This document shows positions 15,915 through 23,508 of a stretch of DNA of 39,390 nucleotides, piece after piece; position 1 is the first letter of the stretch; every line of letters begins with the position of its first letter. This stretch comes from Pseudorhodobacter sp. (GTDB lineage Bacteria > Pseudomonadota > Alphaproteobacteria > Rhodobacterales > Rhodobacteraceae). Under the pieces are notes generated by a model that was given only the letters and a program-made list of their open reading frames with translations, ran no database searches and was not told the origin of the DNA. Made by a program: the position numbers and the translations under genes. The stretch lies in contig JAQWYA010000063.1 of the NCBI GenBank assembly GCA_029254215.1, positions 1 through 39,390 on the forward strand. Reading direction: 5' to 3'.

Positions 15915-17126
15915 TTATATTGCTGCCCGGATCAGGGCCCCCAGACGGCGGATGCCTTCGGTGATGGTCGGCTCATCCGCTTGCGAAAAGCTGAGCCGCA
16001 AGACGTTTCCGGTCGCCCCATCCGCAAAGAAGGCCCGCCCCGGCACAAAGGCCACGCGCTGCGTTTGCAGCGAGGCCGCCAACAACTCTGCCCCATCAAG
16101 CCCCTCGGGCAGGGTCAACCAAAAAAACATCCCGCCTTCAGGCTTTGACCAACGCACCCCTGAGGGCATCTCGGCGGTCAGGCAGCGGTGCATATGGTCG
16201 CGCCGCGCCGAATAGGCTGCCCGGATTTTGGCCACTTGCGCCGTGAACCCGTCTTTCGCCACCTCATACACCGCCATCTGGTTCAGCGTTGAGGAATGCA
16301 GATCGGCGGCTTGCTTCAACAGCACCAGTTTTTCGATCACCGGGGTCGCGGCACAGACCCAGCCGATCCGCAGACCCGGCGCCAGCGTTTTGGAGAAACT
16401 GCCGCAATAAAGTGTGCGGGTGTTTTCAATGTCGCCATGGCGCGCGATGTCCAGCGCGAGGATCGGGGGCAGGGCCTCTCCGTCATAGCGCAGGCTTTGA
16501 TAGGCGGCGTCCTCGATCACCGCGATGTCCAGCGCTTCGGCCAGATCCAGCAAGCGGTTGCGGGCATCAAGGTTCAGCGTCTCGCCCGTCGGATTGGCAA
16601 AATCGACCGAGGCATAGGCGAATTTGACCCGGCTACCAGCCTCGGATGCGGCCTCGGCATATTCGGCGGCGCTGCGGTTGCCATTCGGCACAAGCCGGTC
16701 ATAGCGCGGCTCATAGGCGTTGAAAGCCCCCAGCGCGCCCATGTAACTGGGCCAGTTCACCAAGGCCGTATCACCGGGAGAGAGAAAGATTTTCCCCAAG
16801 TAATCCAGCGCTTGCTGCGATCCGGAGGTGATGAGGATGTGCTTGGCCTCGCACGGAATGCCAAGGGCCGCCATTTGGCCCGCGATCCATTGGCGCAGCG
16901 GCAGATAGCCTTCGCTCACCGAATATTGCAGCGCCGCGGTTTGCTGCGGGCCGGACAGAACGCGCCCGATGGCCTCTTGAAAATCCTGCGTCGGGAACAG
17001 CTTTGGGTCGGGAATGCCGCCCGCAAAAGAGATGATGTCCGGCTGGTCCAGCAGCTTGAGCAATTCGCGGATTTCCGAGGCTTTCATCCGCCCCGCGCGG
17101 CTTGCGAAAACGTGATCCCAATCCAT
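15915..17126 (-). CDS. PLP-dependent aminotransferase (LysN/MocR-like fold type I)
   Basis: About 403 residues. The PLP-binding lysine is near residue 246 in GSFSKTLAPGLRIGW. Further marks are ITSGSQQALD (cofactor phosphate region), NPTGETL, and a C-terminal RLSFS arginine for the substrate carboxylate. It resembles 2-aminoadipate and branched-chain/aromatic aminotransferases of the MocR-related group but lacks the N-terminal helix-turn-helix domain, so it is an enzyme and not a regulator. The ATG at 17126 is preferred, with GGGAGG 6 bases upstream; the ATG at 17132 directly abuts that site. It stands between the tungstate and formate regions without an obvious link to either. Confidence 0.88.
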   Translation of the reverse strand: MDWDHVFASRAGRMKASEIRELLKLLDQPDIISFAGGIPDPKLFPTQDFQEAIGRVLSGPQQTAALQYSVSEGYLPLRQWIAGQMAALGIPCEAKHILITSGSQQALDYLGKIFLSPGDTALVNWPSYMGALGAFNAYEPRYDRLVPNGNRSAAEYAEAASEAGSRVKFAYASVDFANPTGETLNLDARNRLLDLAEALDIAVIEDAAYQSLRYDGEALPPILALDIARHGDIENTRTLYCGSFSKTLAPGLRIGWVCAATPVIEKLVLLKQAADLHSSTLNQMAVYEVAKDGFTAQVAKIRAAYSARRDHMHRCLTAEMPSGVRWSKPEGGMFFWLTLPEGLDGAELLAASLQTQRVAFVPGRAFFADGATGNVLRLSFSQADEPTITEGIRRLGALIRAAI

Positions 17127-17247
17127 CCCCATTCCTCCCTGAACAGATGTTGCGTCATCCTATATCAGGGCGAAATTTTTAGTCAATGAAGCTGACCTAA
17201 AAGAGGTGTCACACCGACACAGGCATCAAGGCCACAGCCCTGACTGA

Positions 17248-17285
17248 CCATGGTCCGGCCCCCGTGTTCGGGGCCGGTCCCATGG
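17248..17285 (-). terminator. Long inverted repeat past the fdh accessory operon
   Basis: CCATGG-T-CCGGCCCC (17248-17262) pairs with GGGGCCGG-T-C-CCATGG (17270-17285), with one mismatch and one bulge. It begins 18 bases past the stop of the leftward operon. No T tract follows, so it may be a stability hairpin or a factor-dependent end. Confidence 0.4.
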
Positions 17286-17303
17286 CATTCTCGGGGTTCT
17301 GCG

Positions 17304-17801
17304 TTATTCTTCCGGGACTGAATGGATCGCGAACTGGTCAAGGCCCGCGTCATTGGCCTCGATATAGCGGTATTGTTCGCGCACGCCTGCCTCGGTCAGC
17401 TCTCGCAGCACGGTCAGCACGGTGTTGGGCGCATGATCAGCGCAAAGCTCGGCCATATGTTCAAGCTCTTCAAGGGCGGCGGGGCGGGCGGCCTCGACCG
17501 ACGGCGCGCCGTAGACATCGACGAAATGCTGCGCAAGATGGGCGATCAGCGCTTCATATTCCGAGGCCTCGATCCGGGTGACAGCCACAAATGTGACCCG
17601 CCCAAAGGTTTCGACACCCAGCCAGCCATTCGCAAAAGCCTGTCGCGCCTTGCCGACCAGATCGCCCTCGGACCAGTTGGAGAATTCAAACCCCCCGGAC
17701 ACAGCCCATTCGCCGGTGCGCGCGGGGTTGTGAAAGACGTTCATATCGCTTTCGTCAAAATGAATGGCGCGGGCCAGAAGACGGGGTTGTTCCAAAAGCA
17801 T
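17304..17801 (-). CDS. DUF6505-like protein of the formate dehydrogenase region
   Basis: A 165-residue soluble protein without signal peptide, membrane segment or cysteine motif; its only cysteine is in AELCADHAP. It begins LLEQPRLLARAIHFDESDMNVF and has an aromatic stretch GEWAVSGGFEFSNW. I associate it with the DUF6505 family, found beside FDH genes in Alphaproteobacteria, but I cannot name a function. It is the last gene of a four-gene leftward operon and follows the biotin-ligase-like gene by one base. A maturation or assembly role for formate dehydrogenase is the natural guess from context only. Confidence 0.7.
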   Translation of the reverse strand: MLLEQPRLLARAIHFDESDMNVFHNPARTGEWAVSGGFEFSNWSEGDLVGKARQAFANGWLGVETFGRVTFVAVTRIEASEYEALIAHLAQHFVDVYGAPSVEAARPAALEELEHMAELCADHAPNTVLTVLRELTEAGVREQYRYIEANDAGLDQFAIHSVPEE

Positions 17802-17802
17802 C

Positions 17803-18525
17803 TTACGGGTCCTCGATCAAGGTGGTGAGCGGGATCAGACGTGTGCCCGACGCCGTTTTCAATAAAAGGCCGAAGTTTTCGTCAACGCCAAGGAAGGTGC
17901 CGGTCAGCCGCTGCCCTTCATGCGGAAGGCTGATCTCTTGCCCCATGTTCCAGGCGAGGCCCTGCCATTCGCGATACAGGGAATGGCGGCCCTTGGCATC
18001 TTCCAACTCGTTGATCCAGATGAGAGAATGCCGCGACCAGGCTTCCAGCAGATGCAGCGGTTCAATCTCGCCGCAGCCCTCATGGTTCAGGGCGGTCCAA
18101 TCGGGTGTCTGGCCCGGCTCCAACGCGTCGGGCAATTGCAGCGTCAACTCCAGCCCGATTGTCAGCCAGTCCGGTTCGGCCGCCGCATCGCGGGTGGAGG
18201 CCGCGACCCGCAGCCCCCCAACATGCCCGCCGTTCAGCCGCAGCCCGCCCGTCCAATCCAGATGGAGCGCGGTTTCCGGCGGGGCGAGTGTGCCCAATGC
18301 GTTCTGAAAGCCGACCGCACAGGCGCAAAACGCAGCCATGGCCCGGCCCAGCGGCATCTCGGGGGCCAGAACAAGGGCGGCGCGCAACCGCTCATCCGAT
18401 ACCGACCACGCCAGAAGGCCGGAGTCTGTCCCTTTTTCTGCCTCGGCGCAGGCGACGACAAAGGGGTTGGCGGGCCCCGTCGCGAGGCCCGTCATCAAAG
18501 GCGGAAAAGAGGGGGTCTCGGTCAT
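17803..18525 (-). CDS. Biotin/lipoate ligase-like protein (DUF4444), degenerate active site
   Basis: 240 residues. The central part (about residues 85-125) follows the biotin-protein ligase fold, and a C-terminal beta domain (about 185-238) matches the DUF4444/BPL-C type. Where active ligases have KWPND this protein has DWTGG, and where BirA has the catalytic lysine in RKLAGIL it has GHVGGLR, so a classical ligase reaction seems unlikely. It overlaps the Mrp gene by ATGA. In this operon it may be a binding or scaffold protein for FDH maturation. The family placement is by pattern; the function is unknown. Confidence 0.75.
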   Translation of the reverse strand: MTETPSFPPLMTGLATGPANPFVVACAEAEKGTDSGLLAWSVSDERLRAALVLAPEMPLGRAMAAFCACAVGFQNALGTLAPPETALHLDWTGGLRLNGGHVGGLRVAASTRDAAAEPDWLTIGLELTLQLPDALEPGQTPDWTALNHEGCGEIEPLHLLEAWSRHSLIWINELEDAKGRHSLYREWQGLAWNMGQEISLPHEGQRLTGTFLGVDENFGLLLKTASGTRLIPLTTLIEDP

Positions 18526-19619
18526 GCCTGCCCCTCGGCGATCAGACGCTTGGCCAGCGTGCGGAAGGCTTGCGCCTGTGGCGAGGCGGGTTTGGAGACG
18601 ACAATCGGCGCGCCCCCGTCCGAGGCTGTGCGGATATCAAGATGCAGCGGGATCTCTGCCAGCAGCGGCACGCCCAGCTTTTCAGCCTCGCGCGCCACGC
18701 CGCCATGGCCGAAGATATGCTCTTCATGGCCGCATTGGCTGCAGATATGCGTGGACATATTCTCGATCAACCCAAGGATCGGGGTGCCGAGTTTCTTGAA
18801 CATATCCAAGCCCTTGCGGGCATCCAGCAAGGCGATGTCTTGCGGGGTGGAGACCACGATCGCGCCGTTGAGTTCGGATTTCTGCGCCAGCGTCATCTGC
18901 ACATCGCCCGTGCCCGGCGGCAGATCGACGATCAGCACATCCAAAGCCCCCCATTGCACTTGGAACAGCATCTGTTGCAGCGCGCCCATCAGCATCGGAC
19001 CGCGCCAGACGACGGCTTCATCCTCTTGCGTCATCAGGCCCAGCGACATCAGCGTCACGCCATGGTTGCGCAACGGCAGAATCGTCTTGCCATCGGGCGA
19101 GGCAGGCCGACCCGAGACGCCAAGCATCCGCGGCTGGCTGGGGCCGTAGACATCGGCATCCAGCAGACCAACCTTGCGCCCTTCTGCGGCCAGCGCCGTG
19201 GCGAGATTGGCCGAAACCGTCGATTTGCCAACGCCCCCCTTGCCGGAAGCGACCGCAATGATGCGTGCCACGCCGGGGATCTTTTCGGGGCCTGCGGCCT
19301 TGGCGGGGCCGTGAGAATGACCATGCGAATGGCCATGGGCCTTGCTTTTCAGATCGGGCGGCGGCGTCGAGACCGTATGCGCCGTCATCACGATGGACAC
19401 CGATTGTACCCCTGCCAAAGCCTTGACGCGGGCTTCGGCATCGGCGCGGGCCTCTTCCATCTTTTTGGCGCGGGCGGGATCAATTTCCAGCACGAAGCGC
19501 ACCACACCGCCATCGACGGTCAGCGCCCGCACCATTCCGGCCGAGACGATATCGCCGCCTTTGATCGGATCGGTAACCTGTTTCAGAACCGCAAGAACAT
19601 CATCGCGCGAAATGCTCAT
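18522..19619 (-). CDS. Mrp/NBP35-type Fe-S carrier ATPase with His-rich linker
   Basis: 365 residues. An N-terminal MIP18-like domain (1-85) is joined by a histidine-rich linker with HGHSHGHSHG at 95-104 to a deviant-Walker P-loop ATPase (GKGGVGKST, 126-134). A C-terminal CxxC sits in ICSQCGHEE, the site where Mrp proteins hold a shared 4Fe-4S cluster. Mrp ATPases deliver Fe-S clusters to apo-enzymes. FDH alpha, beta and the multi-ferredoxin nearby need at least nine clusters between them. It overlaps the small upstream gene and the downstream ligase-like gene by 4 bases each. The linker may bind zinc, nickel or other metal. Confidence 0.9.
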   Translation of the reverse strand: MSISRDDVLAVLKQVTDPIKGGDIVSAGMVRALTVDGGVVRFVLEIDPARAKKMEEARADAEARVKALAGVQSVSIVMTAHTVSTPPPDLKSKAHGHSHGHSHGPAKAAGPEKIPGVARIIAVASGKGGVGKSTVSANLATALAAEGRKVGLLDADVYGPSQPRMLGVSGRPASPDGKTILPLRNHGVTLMSLGLMTQEDEAVVWRGPMLMGALQQMLFQVQWGALDVLIVDLPPGTGDVQMTLAQKSELNGAIVVSTPQDIALLDARKGLDMFKKLGTPILGLIENMSTHICSQCGHEEHIFGHGGVAREAEKLGVPLLAEIPLHLDIRTASDGGAPIVVSKPASPQAQAFRTLAKRLIAEGQA

Positions 19620-19816
19620 TCTGAAGGCCCCGTGATTTTGCCATCCACGACATGGGTCAGGTCCAACCCGTCAATCGTCACGACAACCTTGGCCTGCAAG
19701 ACCTTGCCTGCCACCTCTGGCCCGGCCTTGCGCATCGCCTCTTCAATGGCTTGTTGCGAGGTGACGCCCACCTGCTTGAGGAACTTGCGCATCGACATGT
19801 TGAAATCGTCATCCAT
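19616..19816 (-). CDS. Small DUF6494-like protein
   Basis: 66 residues from the ATG at 19816, which has AAAGGAG 7 bases upstream. It starts MDDDFNMSMRKFLKQVGVTSQQ, here cited only to show an N-terminal helical bundle, followed by a beta part VVVTIDGLDLTHVVDGKI. No cysteine, signal or membrane segment is visible. It is first in the operon with the Mrp ATPase, the ligase-like protein and the DUF6505-like protein. I recall such proteins (DUF6494) next to FDH genes, but no function is known. A reading ten residues longer from 19846 lacks a ribosome site. Confidence 0.75.
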   Translation of the reverse strand: MDDDFNMSMRKFLKQVGVTSQQAIEEAMRKAGPEVAGKVLQAKVVVTIDGLDLTHVVDGKITGPSE

Positions 19817-19886
19817 GGGATAACTCCTTTGATGGTTGACCAGCATGGCCCCTGCCTCCTAGCCTTGGGAAAAACGGAGGGGGATC

Positions 19887-20624
19887 ATGCCGAAATGGGT
19901 GCCGGTTCTGATCGGCTTGATGATGACGACCATGGCTGCGGCGCAAGAGGCGCCCCGCAGTTTCGCATTGGCCGCCGATGAGGCGTTGGTGCAATCCGGT
20001 TTGCTCGATTATATTCTGCCGCGCTTTGCCCTCAAGACCGGGCGGCGCGCCGAACTGGGGATTGAGCCCGCCGATCTGATGCTGACAGACAGTCCCACGG
20101 GGGGGGCAGTGTTCGGCAGGGACGGGCAGGCTTGGTTTGTCGATCTGCGCAGCGACAATGACGCCGCCTTGCGCTTTGCCGATTGGCTGCGCTCTGACAT
20201 CGGTCTGCGCACGGTTGAAAGATTTGTTCCCGCCAGCGGGGCCGCTTTTGGCGCGGTCGCACAGGAACGGATTGTCGAGGCCATCGTCTTTGACGGTGAC
20301 GCGGTTCTGGGGGCAAAGGTTTCGGCCCTGCATTGCGCGCGCTGCCATCGTGTCAGCGAGGAAGATACCAACAGTATCGGCTCCACCCCGTCCTTCATGG
20401 CGCTCAAGGCGCTGGCGGATTGGTCCGACAGGTTCGGCGCGTTTTACGTCCTCAATCCGCATCCGTCCTTCATGCTGGTCGAGGGGGTCAGCCCCGATTT
20501 CGATCCCGCGCGCCCGCCTAGCATCGTCCCCGTCCTGCTGACGCTGGACGAGGTGGAAGCCGTGCAGGCCTATCTCTCGGGGCTGGCGGCCGCCGATCTG
20601 GGCGCGCCTGTGGCCGCGAAGTGA
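19887..20624 (+). CDS. Periplasmic haem protein with a shortened binding-protein domain
   Basis: A 245-residue secreted protein (signal peptide cut after AAAQ, residue 20) with a c-type haem motif CARCH at 150-154. The N-terminal part resembles a TupA-like binding protein: VQSGLLDYILPRFALKTG (35-52) corresponds to TupA ANSGLAEVLLPEIQKDTG, and ADWLRSDIGLRTVERF (98-113) corresponds to a late TupA helix, while the middle that would hold the ligand is missing. The end is cytochrome-like with a possible distal methionine in HPSFMLVEG. GGAGGGGG precedes the ATG. It is divergent from the accessory operon and convergent with the ferredoxin gene. It could be an electron acceptor or a metal/assembly factor for periplasmic FDH; I know no named function. 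Confidence 0.7.
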   Translation: MPKWVPVLIGLMMTTMAAAQEAPRSFALAADEALVQSGLLDYILPRFALKTGRRAELGIEPADLMLTDSPTGGAVFGRDGQAWFVDLRSDNDAALRFADWLRSDIGLRTVERFVPASGAAFGAVAQERIVEAIVFDGDAVLGAKVSALHCARCHRVSEEDTNSIGSTPSFMALKALADWSDRFGAFYVLNPHPSFMLVEGVSPDFDPARPPSIVPVLLTLDEVEAVQAYLSGLAAADLGAPVAAK

Positions 20625-20638
20625 ACGGGCGCGCGGCA

Positions 20639-22594
20639 TCAATGATCCTTGCGCTTTGACAGATAGTCGTCGGTGGTGCGCGGGCGCGGACGCTCGGCCC
20701 CGGCGAAGGGGTTGTTGGTGGAATGATACTGGGCCTGAACGCGGCAATCGTCGCACATCTGGATCAGCCTTCCCGCCCCGCCGGTCTGGAACATGGAATG
20801 TTTGCCTGCCAGCTTTTCGGTGATCTTCTCGATCGTCGATTTCACGCCAAAAAGCTTGCCGCATTCGATGCAGGGGAAGGGCTCTTCCTCATGCAGCACC
20901 CGCTGTGACAGGGCTGCATCTGTTGGGTCGAACTGCGGCTGAAGGGTGATCGCGTTTTCGGGGCAGACGGTTTCGCAGATGCCGCATTGCAAGCAGGCAT
21001 CTTCCTGAAAGCGCAGTTGCGGCTTGTCCGGATTGTCCAAAAGCGCCCCATTCGGGCAAAGCGAAGCGCAGGACAGGCACAGCGTGCAAGCCTCTTGATT
21101 GACGATCACCGCGCCATAGGGCGCGCCTTTCGGCAGGGCCACGGGGCCGGTCGCATCGGCCAGCAGGGCCTTGCCTGCCAAACGGGCGATCTGGCGGCGG
21201 CTGCCCATCGGCAAGACCGGGGCCACAGTCAGCGGGGCAGGGGAGGCGGCGTAAAGCAGATCGCTCAACGCGTCCGGGTCGCGTTCATCGATCAGGCGCA
21301 AGCGATCCGCGCCGCCCATCGCACTGGCCAGCGCGATTTCGGCAAGGATTGGCTCGGCCTCGGTGCGCGGGGCGGCCAGAAGATCGACACTGACAAACCC
21401 TGCCGCAAGGCTCGCCAGCATTTCGGCATGGCCAAACCCTGCAAGAGCCTCAACCGCCAGCGGGATCACATCTGCAGGCAGGCCACGGCCATAGCGCGCG
21501 CCAAGGGCGATCATCTCGGCCCCGTGGTCTTCGTCATGCACCAAAAGGCGCGGGGCCTTACCGCCAGCCGCCAGATAGGTTTCTGCCAGAACGCGGACCC
21601 GGCGTAGCACATGGTCCACGGGCGGCGCGTCATAGCGGATCGCGCCCGAGGGGCACAGCGCCGAGCAAGCCCCGCAGCCCGCGCAGACCATCGGATCGAT
21701 CTGCACATGATCGCCATCGGGACGGATCGCGCTGGTCGGGCAGACATCAAGGCAGCGCGTGCAACCGGTCTGGCCCGCACGGGAATGGGCGCAGAGATGC
21801 TGCTCCAGCAGCAGATGCAGCGGTTTCTCAAAGGTGCCAACCATTTGCGAGGCTTGAAGCACCGCATCGGCAATCGCCAATGGGTCGCCCGGATCTACCC
21901 GCAGATAGCCGTCGCGCTTATGCGGCGCGGGAAACAGCGACGTTCCGCCCGACAGGTCCAGAATGATATCACAATTGGTCGAGGCCCCGTCGCGTGGCGG
22001 ATCAAATTCAAAGGCCCCGCGCCCGCCCGGTTGTGCCATTTGCAGCGCATCAAGATGCAGGGTGAAGGCCCCGAGCGTCCCTTCGGCGCGCTTGAGCCGC
22101 CCACGAACAACATCCAGTTTGCGGTCGGCGGGCGTGTCGGAGCCATCCGTGACCAGCACCGTTACCGCAAGGTTTTGCGCCAGTTTTTCGGCGGCAGGAT
22201 AGGCGATTTCAGCCCGGCCGATCACCAGACAAATGCCCGAAGACACGACATCGACCGTCTTCAGGTTGGGCGGTGCCAACAAGCCCTCGGCCAGCAAAGC
22301 GGCCATTTTCGGGCTGGCATCCGCGGCCTCTGTCCAGCCGGCGCGGTCGCGAATGTCGACGAATGCGGGGATCTCTGCCTCCAGATCCTCGGCCAGTTCG
22401 GTGAAGCGCTGCGCCTCTTGCTGACAGGCGATCACAACCTCTCCGGCGGCGATTGCCTTGGCGGCAGTTTCAATTCCTTTGGTGCAAAGCGCGGTGTGAA
22501 CGCGCGAACAGGACAGGCCCGTCGCCTTTGTGATCACATCGGCGTCAATCGTCTGACTTCCCAAACAATCACACAAAATCAGTTGCTTGGTCAT
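20639..22594 (-). CDS. Multi-cluster 4Fe-4S ferredoxin-like protein of the FDH region
   Basis: A soluble 651-residue protein without signal peptide, starting at the ATG at 22594 with AAAGGGGG upstream. It holds four ferredoxin motifs in two pairs: about residues 276-286 (CTRCLDVCP) and 301-312 (CAGCGACSALCP), then 502-513 (CTLCLSCASLCP) and 533-544 (CLQCGICETVCP). A further C-x2-C pair in CIECG (about 577) and MCDDC (about 613) may bind another metal. The N-terminal 250 residues and the part between the pairs are unlike ferredoxins. Such proteins occur beside FDH3-type operons in Alphaproteobacteria. Electron transfer during FDH maturation or to a cytoplasmic partner is an inference. Confidence 0.8.
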   Translation of the reverse strand: MTKQLILCDCLGSQTIDADVITKATGLSCSRVHTALCTKGIETAAKAIAAGEVVIACQQEAQRFTELAEDLEAEIPAFVDIRDRAGWTEAADASPKMAALLAEGLLAPPNLKTVDVVSSGICLVIGRAEIAYPAAEKLAQNLAVTVLVTDGSDTPADRKLDVVRGRLKRAEGTLGAFTLHLDALQMAQPGGRGAFEFDPPRDGASTNCDIILDLSGGTSLFPAPHKRDGYLRVDPGDPLAIADAVLQASQMVGTFEKPLHLLLEQHLCAHSRAGQTGCTRCLDVCPTSAIRPDGDHVQIDPMVCAGCGACSALCPSGAIRYDAPPVDHVLRRVRVLAETYLAAGGKAPRLLVHDEDHGAEMIALGARYGRGLPADVIPLAVEALAGFGHAEMLASLAAGFVSVDLLAAPRTEAEPILAEIALASAMGGADRLRLIDERDPDALSDLLYAASPAPLTVAPVLPMGSRRQIARLAGKALLADATGPVALPKGAPYGAVIVNQEACTLCLSCASLCPNGALLDNPDKPQLRFQEDACLQCGICETVCPENAITLQPQFDPTDAALSQRVLHEEEPFPCIECGKLFGVKSTIEKITEKLAGKHSMFQTGGAGRLIQMCDDCRVQAQYHSTNNPFAGAERPRPRTTDDYLSKRKDH

Positions 22595-22760
22595 CAGCTT
22601 CCCCCTTTGACGTCTGCAGCCCCTACGGTCGTGGTCGCAGGACGACCGAAAATAGGCATGAAAGCGCAAAGGACGTAAAGGCCCATCCGTGACCAAGCGG
22701 GTTGATTCGTTGATTTTCCGGCAAATAATTTCCTACTGAAATGCGAGGTTTTTCGGTCAG

Positions 22761-22773
22761 GGACATTTCGTCT
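22761..22773. promoter_or_regulatory. Imperfect operator GGACA-N3-CGTCT
   Basis: GGACATTTCGTCT. Read on the other strand, GACGAAATGTCCCT matches GGACAAAATGTCCCT at 22804 in all but two or three places. It is nearer the ferredoxin gene. Confidence 0.4.
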
Positions 22774-22803
22774 AGCGTCCCAAACCGCCGAATTTCCGGA
22801 ACT

Positions 22804-22816
22804 GGACAAAATGTCC
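22804..22816. promoter_or_regulatory. Operator-like palindrome GGACA-N3-TGTCC before the fdh operon
   Basis: GGACAAAATGTCC preceded by AACT and followed by CTCG. The core and left flank match the site at 13505-13517 before tupB. It lies 128 bases before the DUF3305 start. Confidence 0.6.
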
Positions 22817-22944
22817 CTCGCTTTTGCGAATCGCCGTGTTTTTTGCCGTGGGCGCAATATTTCGTTTGGAACGTGCCGCGGAATTGGGCCAATGTTGCAC
22901 AGCGGGGCGGTGAACAGCCCCGGTGGGAGAGGAAGATCCGGTCT

Positions 22945-23508
22945 ATGGCGCTTGTCCGCGCATCCATGCCAGTCGGCATTATCGTCCGCAAAACGCCCGG
23001 CGTGACCCGCTGGGCGAAATGGGCGTGGAAGGTCACGGGCATTCTTCCGGGGGCTGGCCCAGCCAAGTGGCATGAGCTGCGCCGCGATGGCGATGCGGTG
23101 GAATATCATGCCGCGACCCTGACGATGGATCTGTGGTCTACAGATACAGAAGCCTATCTGGTCGGCCTGTCGGCGAAGATCCCCTCTGTCACCGTTGTGC
23201 TGCGTGATCACACCGATCCCAACGCCGAAATTCCATGGGAACCTGCGTTCGTGACGGCCTCTCCCTATGAAGGGCAGGACTATCTTGATAGTGGCGATGG
23301 GCTGGTGGAAGCCGTGCCGATGCCGCTGACCGTGATGGCTTGGGTCCGTGATTTCGTGCAGGAACACCATGTCGAAGAGCCGTTCATCAAGCGTCAGCGC
23401 GACAAGAAGCGCGTTGATCTTGTGGAGGATGGCAAGGGCGATGCCCGCATCCGCCAGATCTCCGATGTCTTTCGTGCGCCTCGTGGTGCCGGGCAGGGGG
23501 ACGCATGA
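22945..23508 (+). CDS. DUF3305 protein of the FDH operon
   Basis: 187 residues, soluble, with no signal peptide or cysteine motif. It opens MALVRASMPVGIIVRK and has a WAKWAWKVTGILPG segment, features of the DUF3305 family, which is found in FDH operons of Proteobacteria. The ATG at 22945 follows GAGAGGAAG; the open frame continues further upstream, but through the control region. It overlaps the DUF3306 gene by ATGA. A role in producing or assembling FDH is supported only by constant neighbourhood. Confidence 0.8.
   Translation: MALVRASMPVGIIVRKTPGVTRWAKWAWKVTGILPGAGPAKWHELRRDGDAVEYHAATLTMDLWSTDTEAYLVGLSAKIPSVTVVLRDHTDPNAEIPWEPAFVTASPYEGQDYLDSGDGLVEAVPMPLTVMAWVRDFVQEHHVEEPFIKRQRDKKRVDLVEDGKGDARIRQISDVFRAPRGAGQGDA

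Larger units (their letters stand above)
22595..22944. promoter_or_regulatory. Divergent control region of the fdh transcription units
   Basis: A 350-base gap between the leftward ferredoxin gene and the rightward fdh operon. No gene is seen in it. It holds a full operator-like palindrome at 22804-22816 and an imperfect one at 22761-22773, with centres 43 bases apart, about four helical turns. No clear -35/-10 pair stands out. Confidence 0.5.

Noticed and set aside
22798-22822. Possible EcfG promoter GGAAC-N16-CGCT overlapping the fdh operator
   Set aside because: The -10 has a mismatch in a key position and the GGAAC is shared with the flank of the palindrome; tupB has no such match.
22885-22906. 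Sigma-54-like sequence GGG-CC-AATG-TTGCA before the fdh operon
   Set aside because: The GG to GC spacing is one base short and the -24 element is poor; the local NtrC-like regulator lacks GAFTGA.
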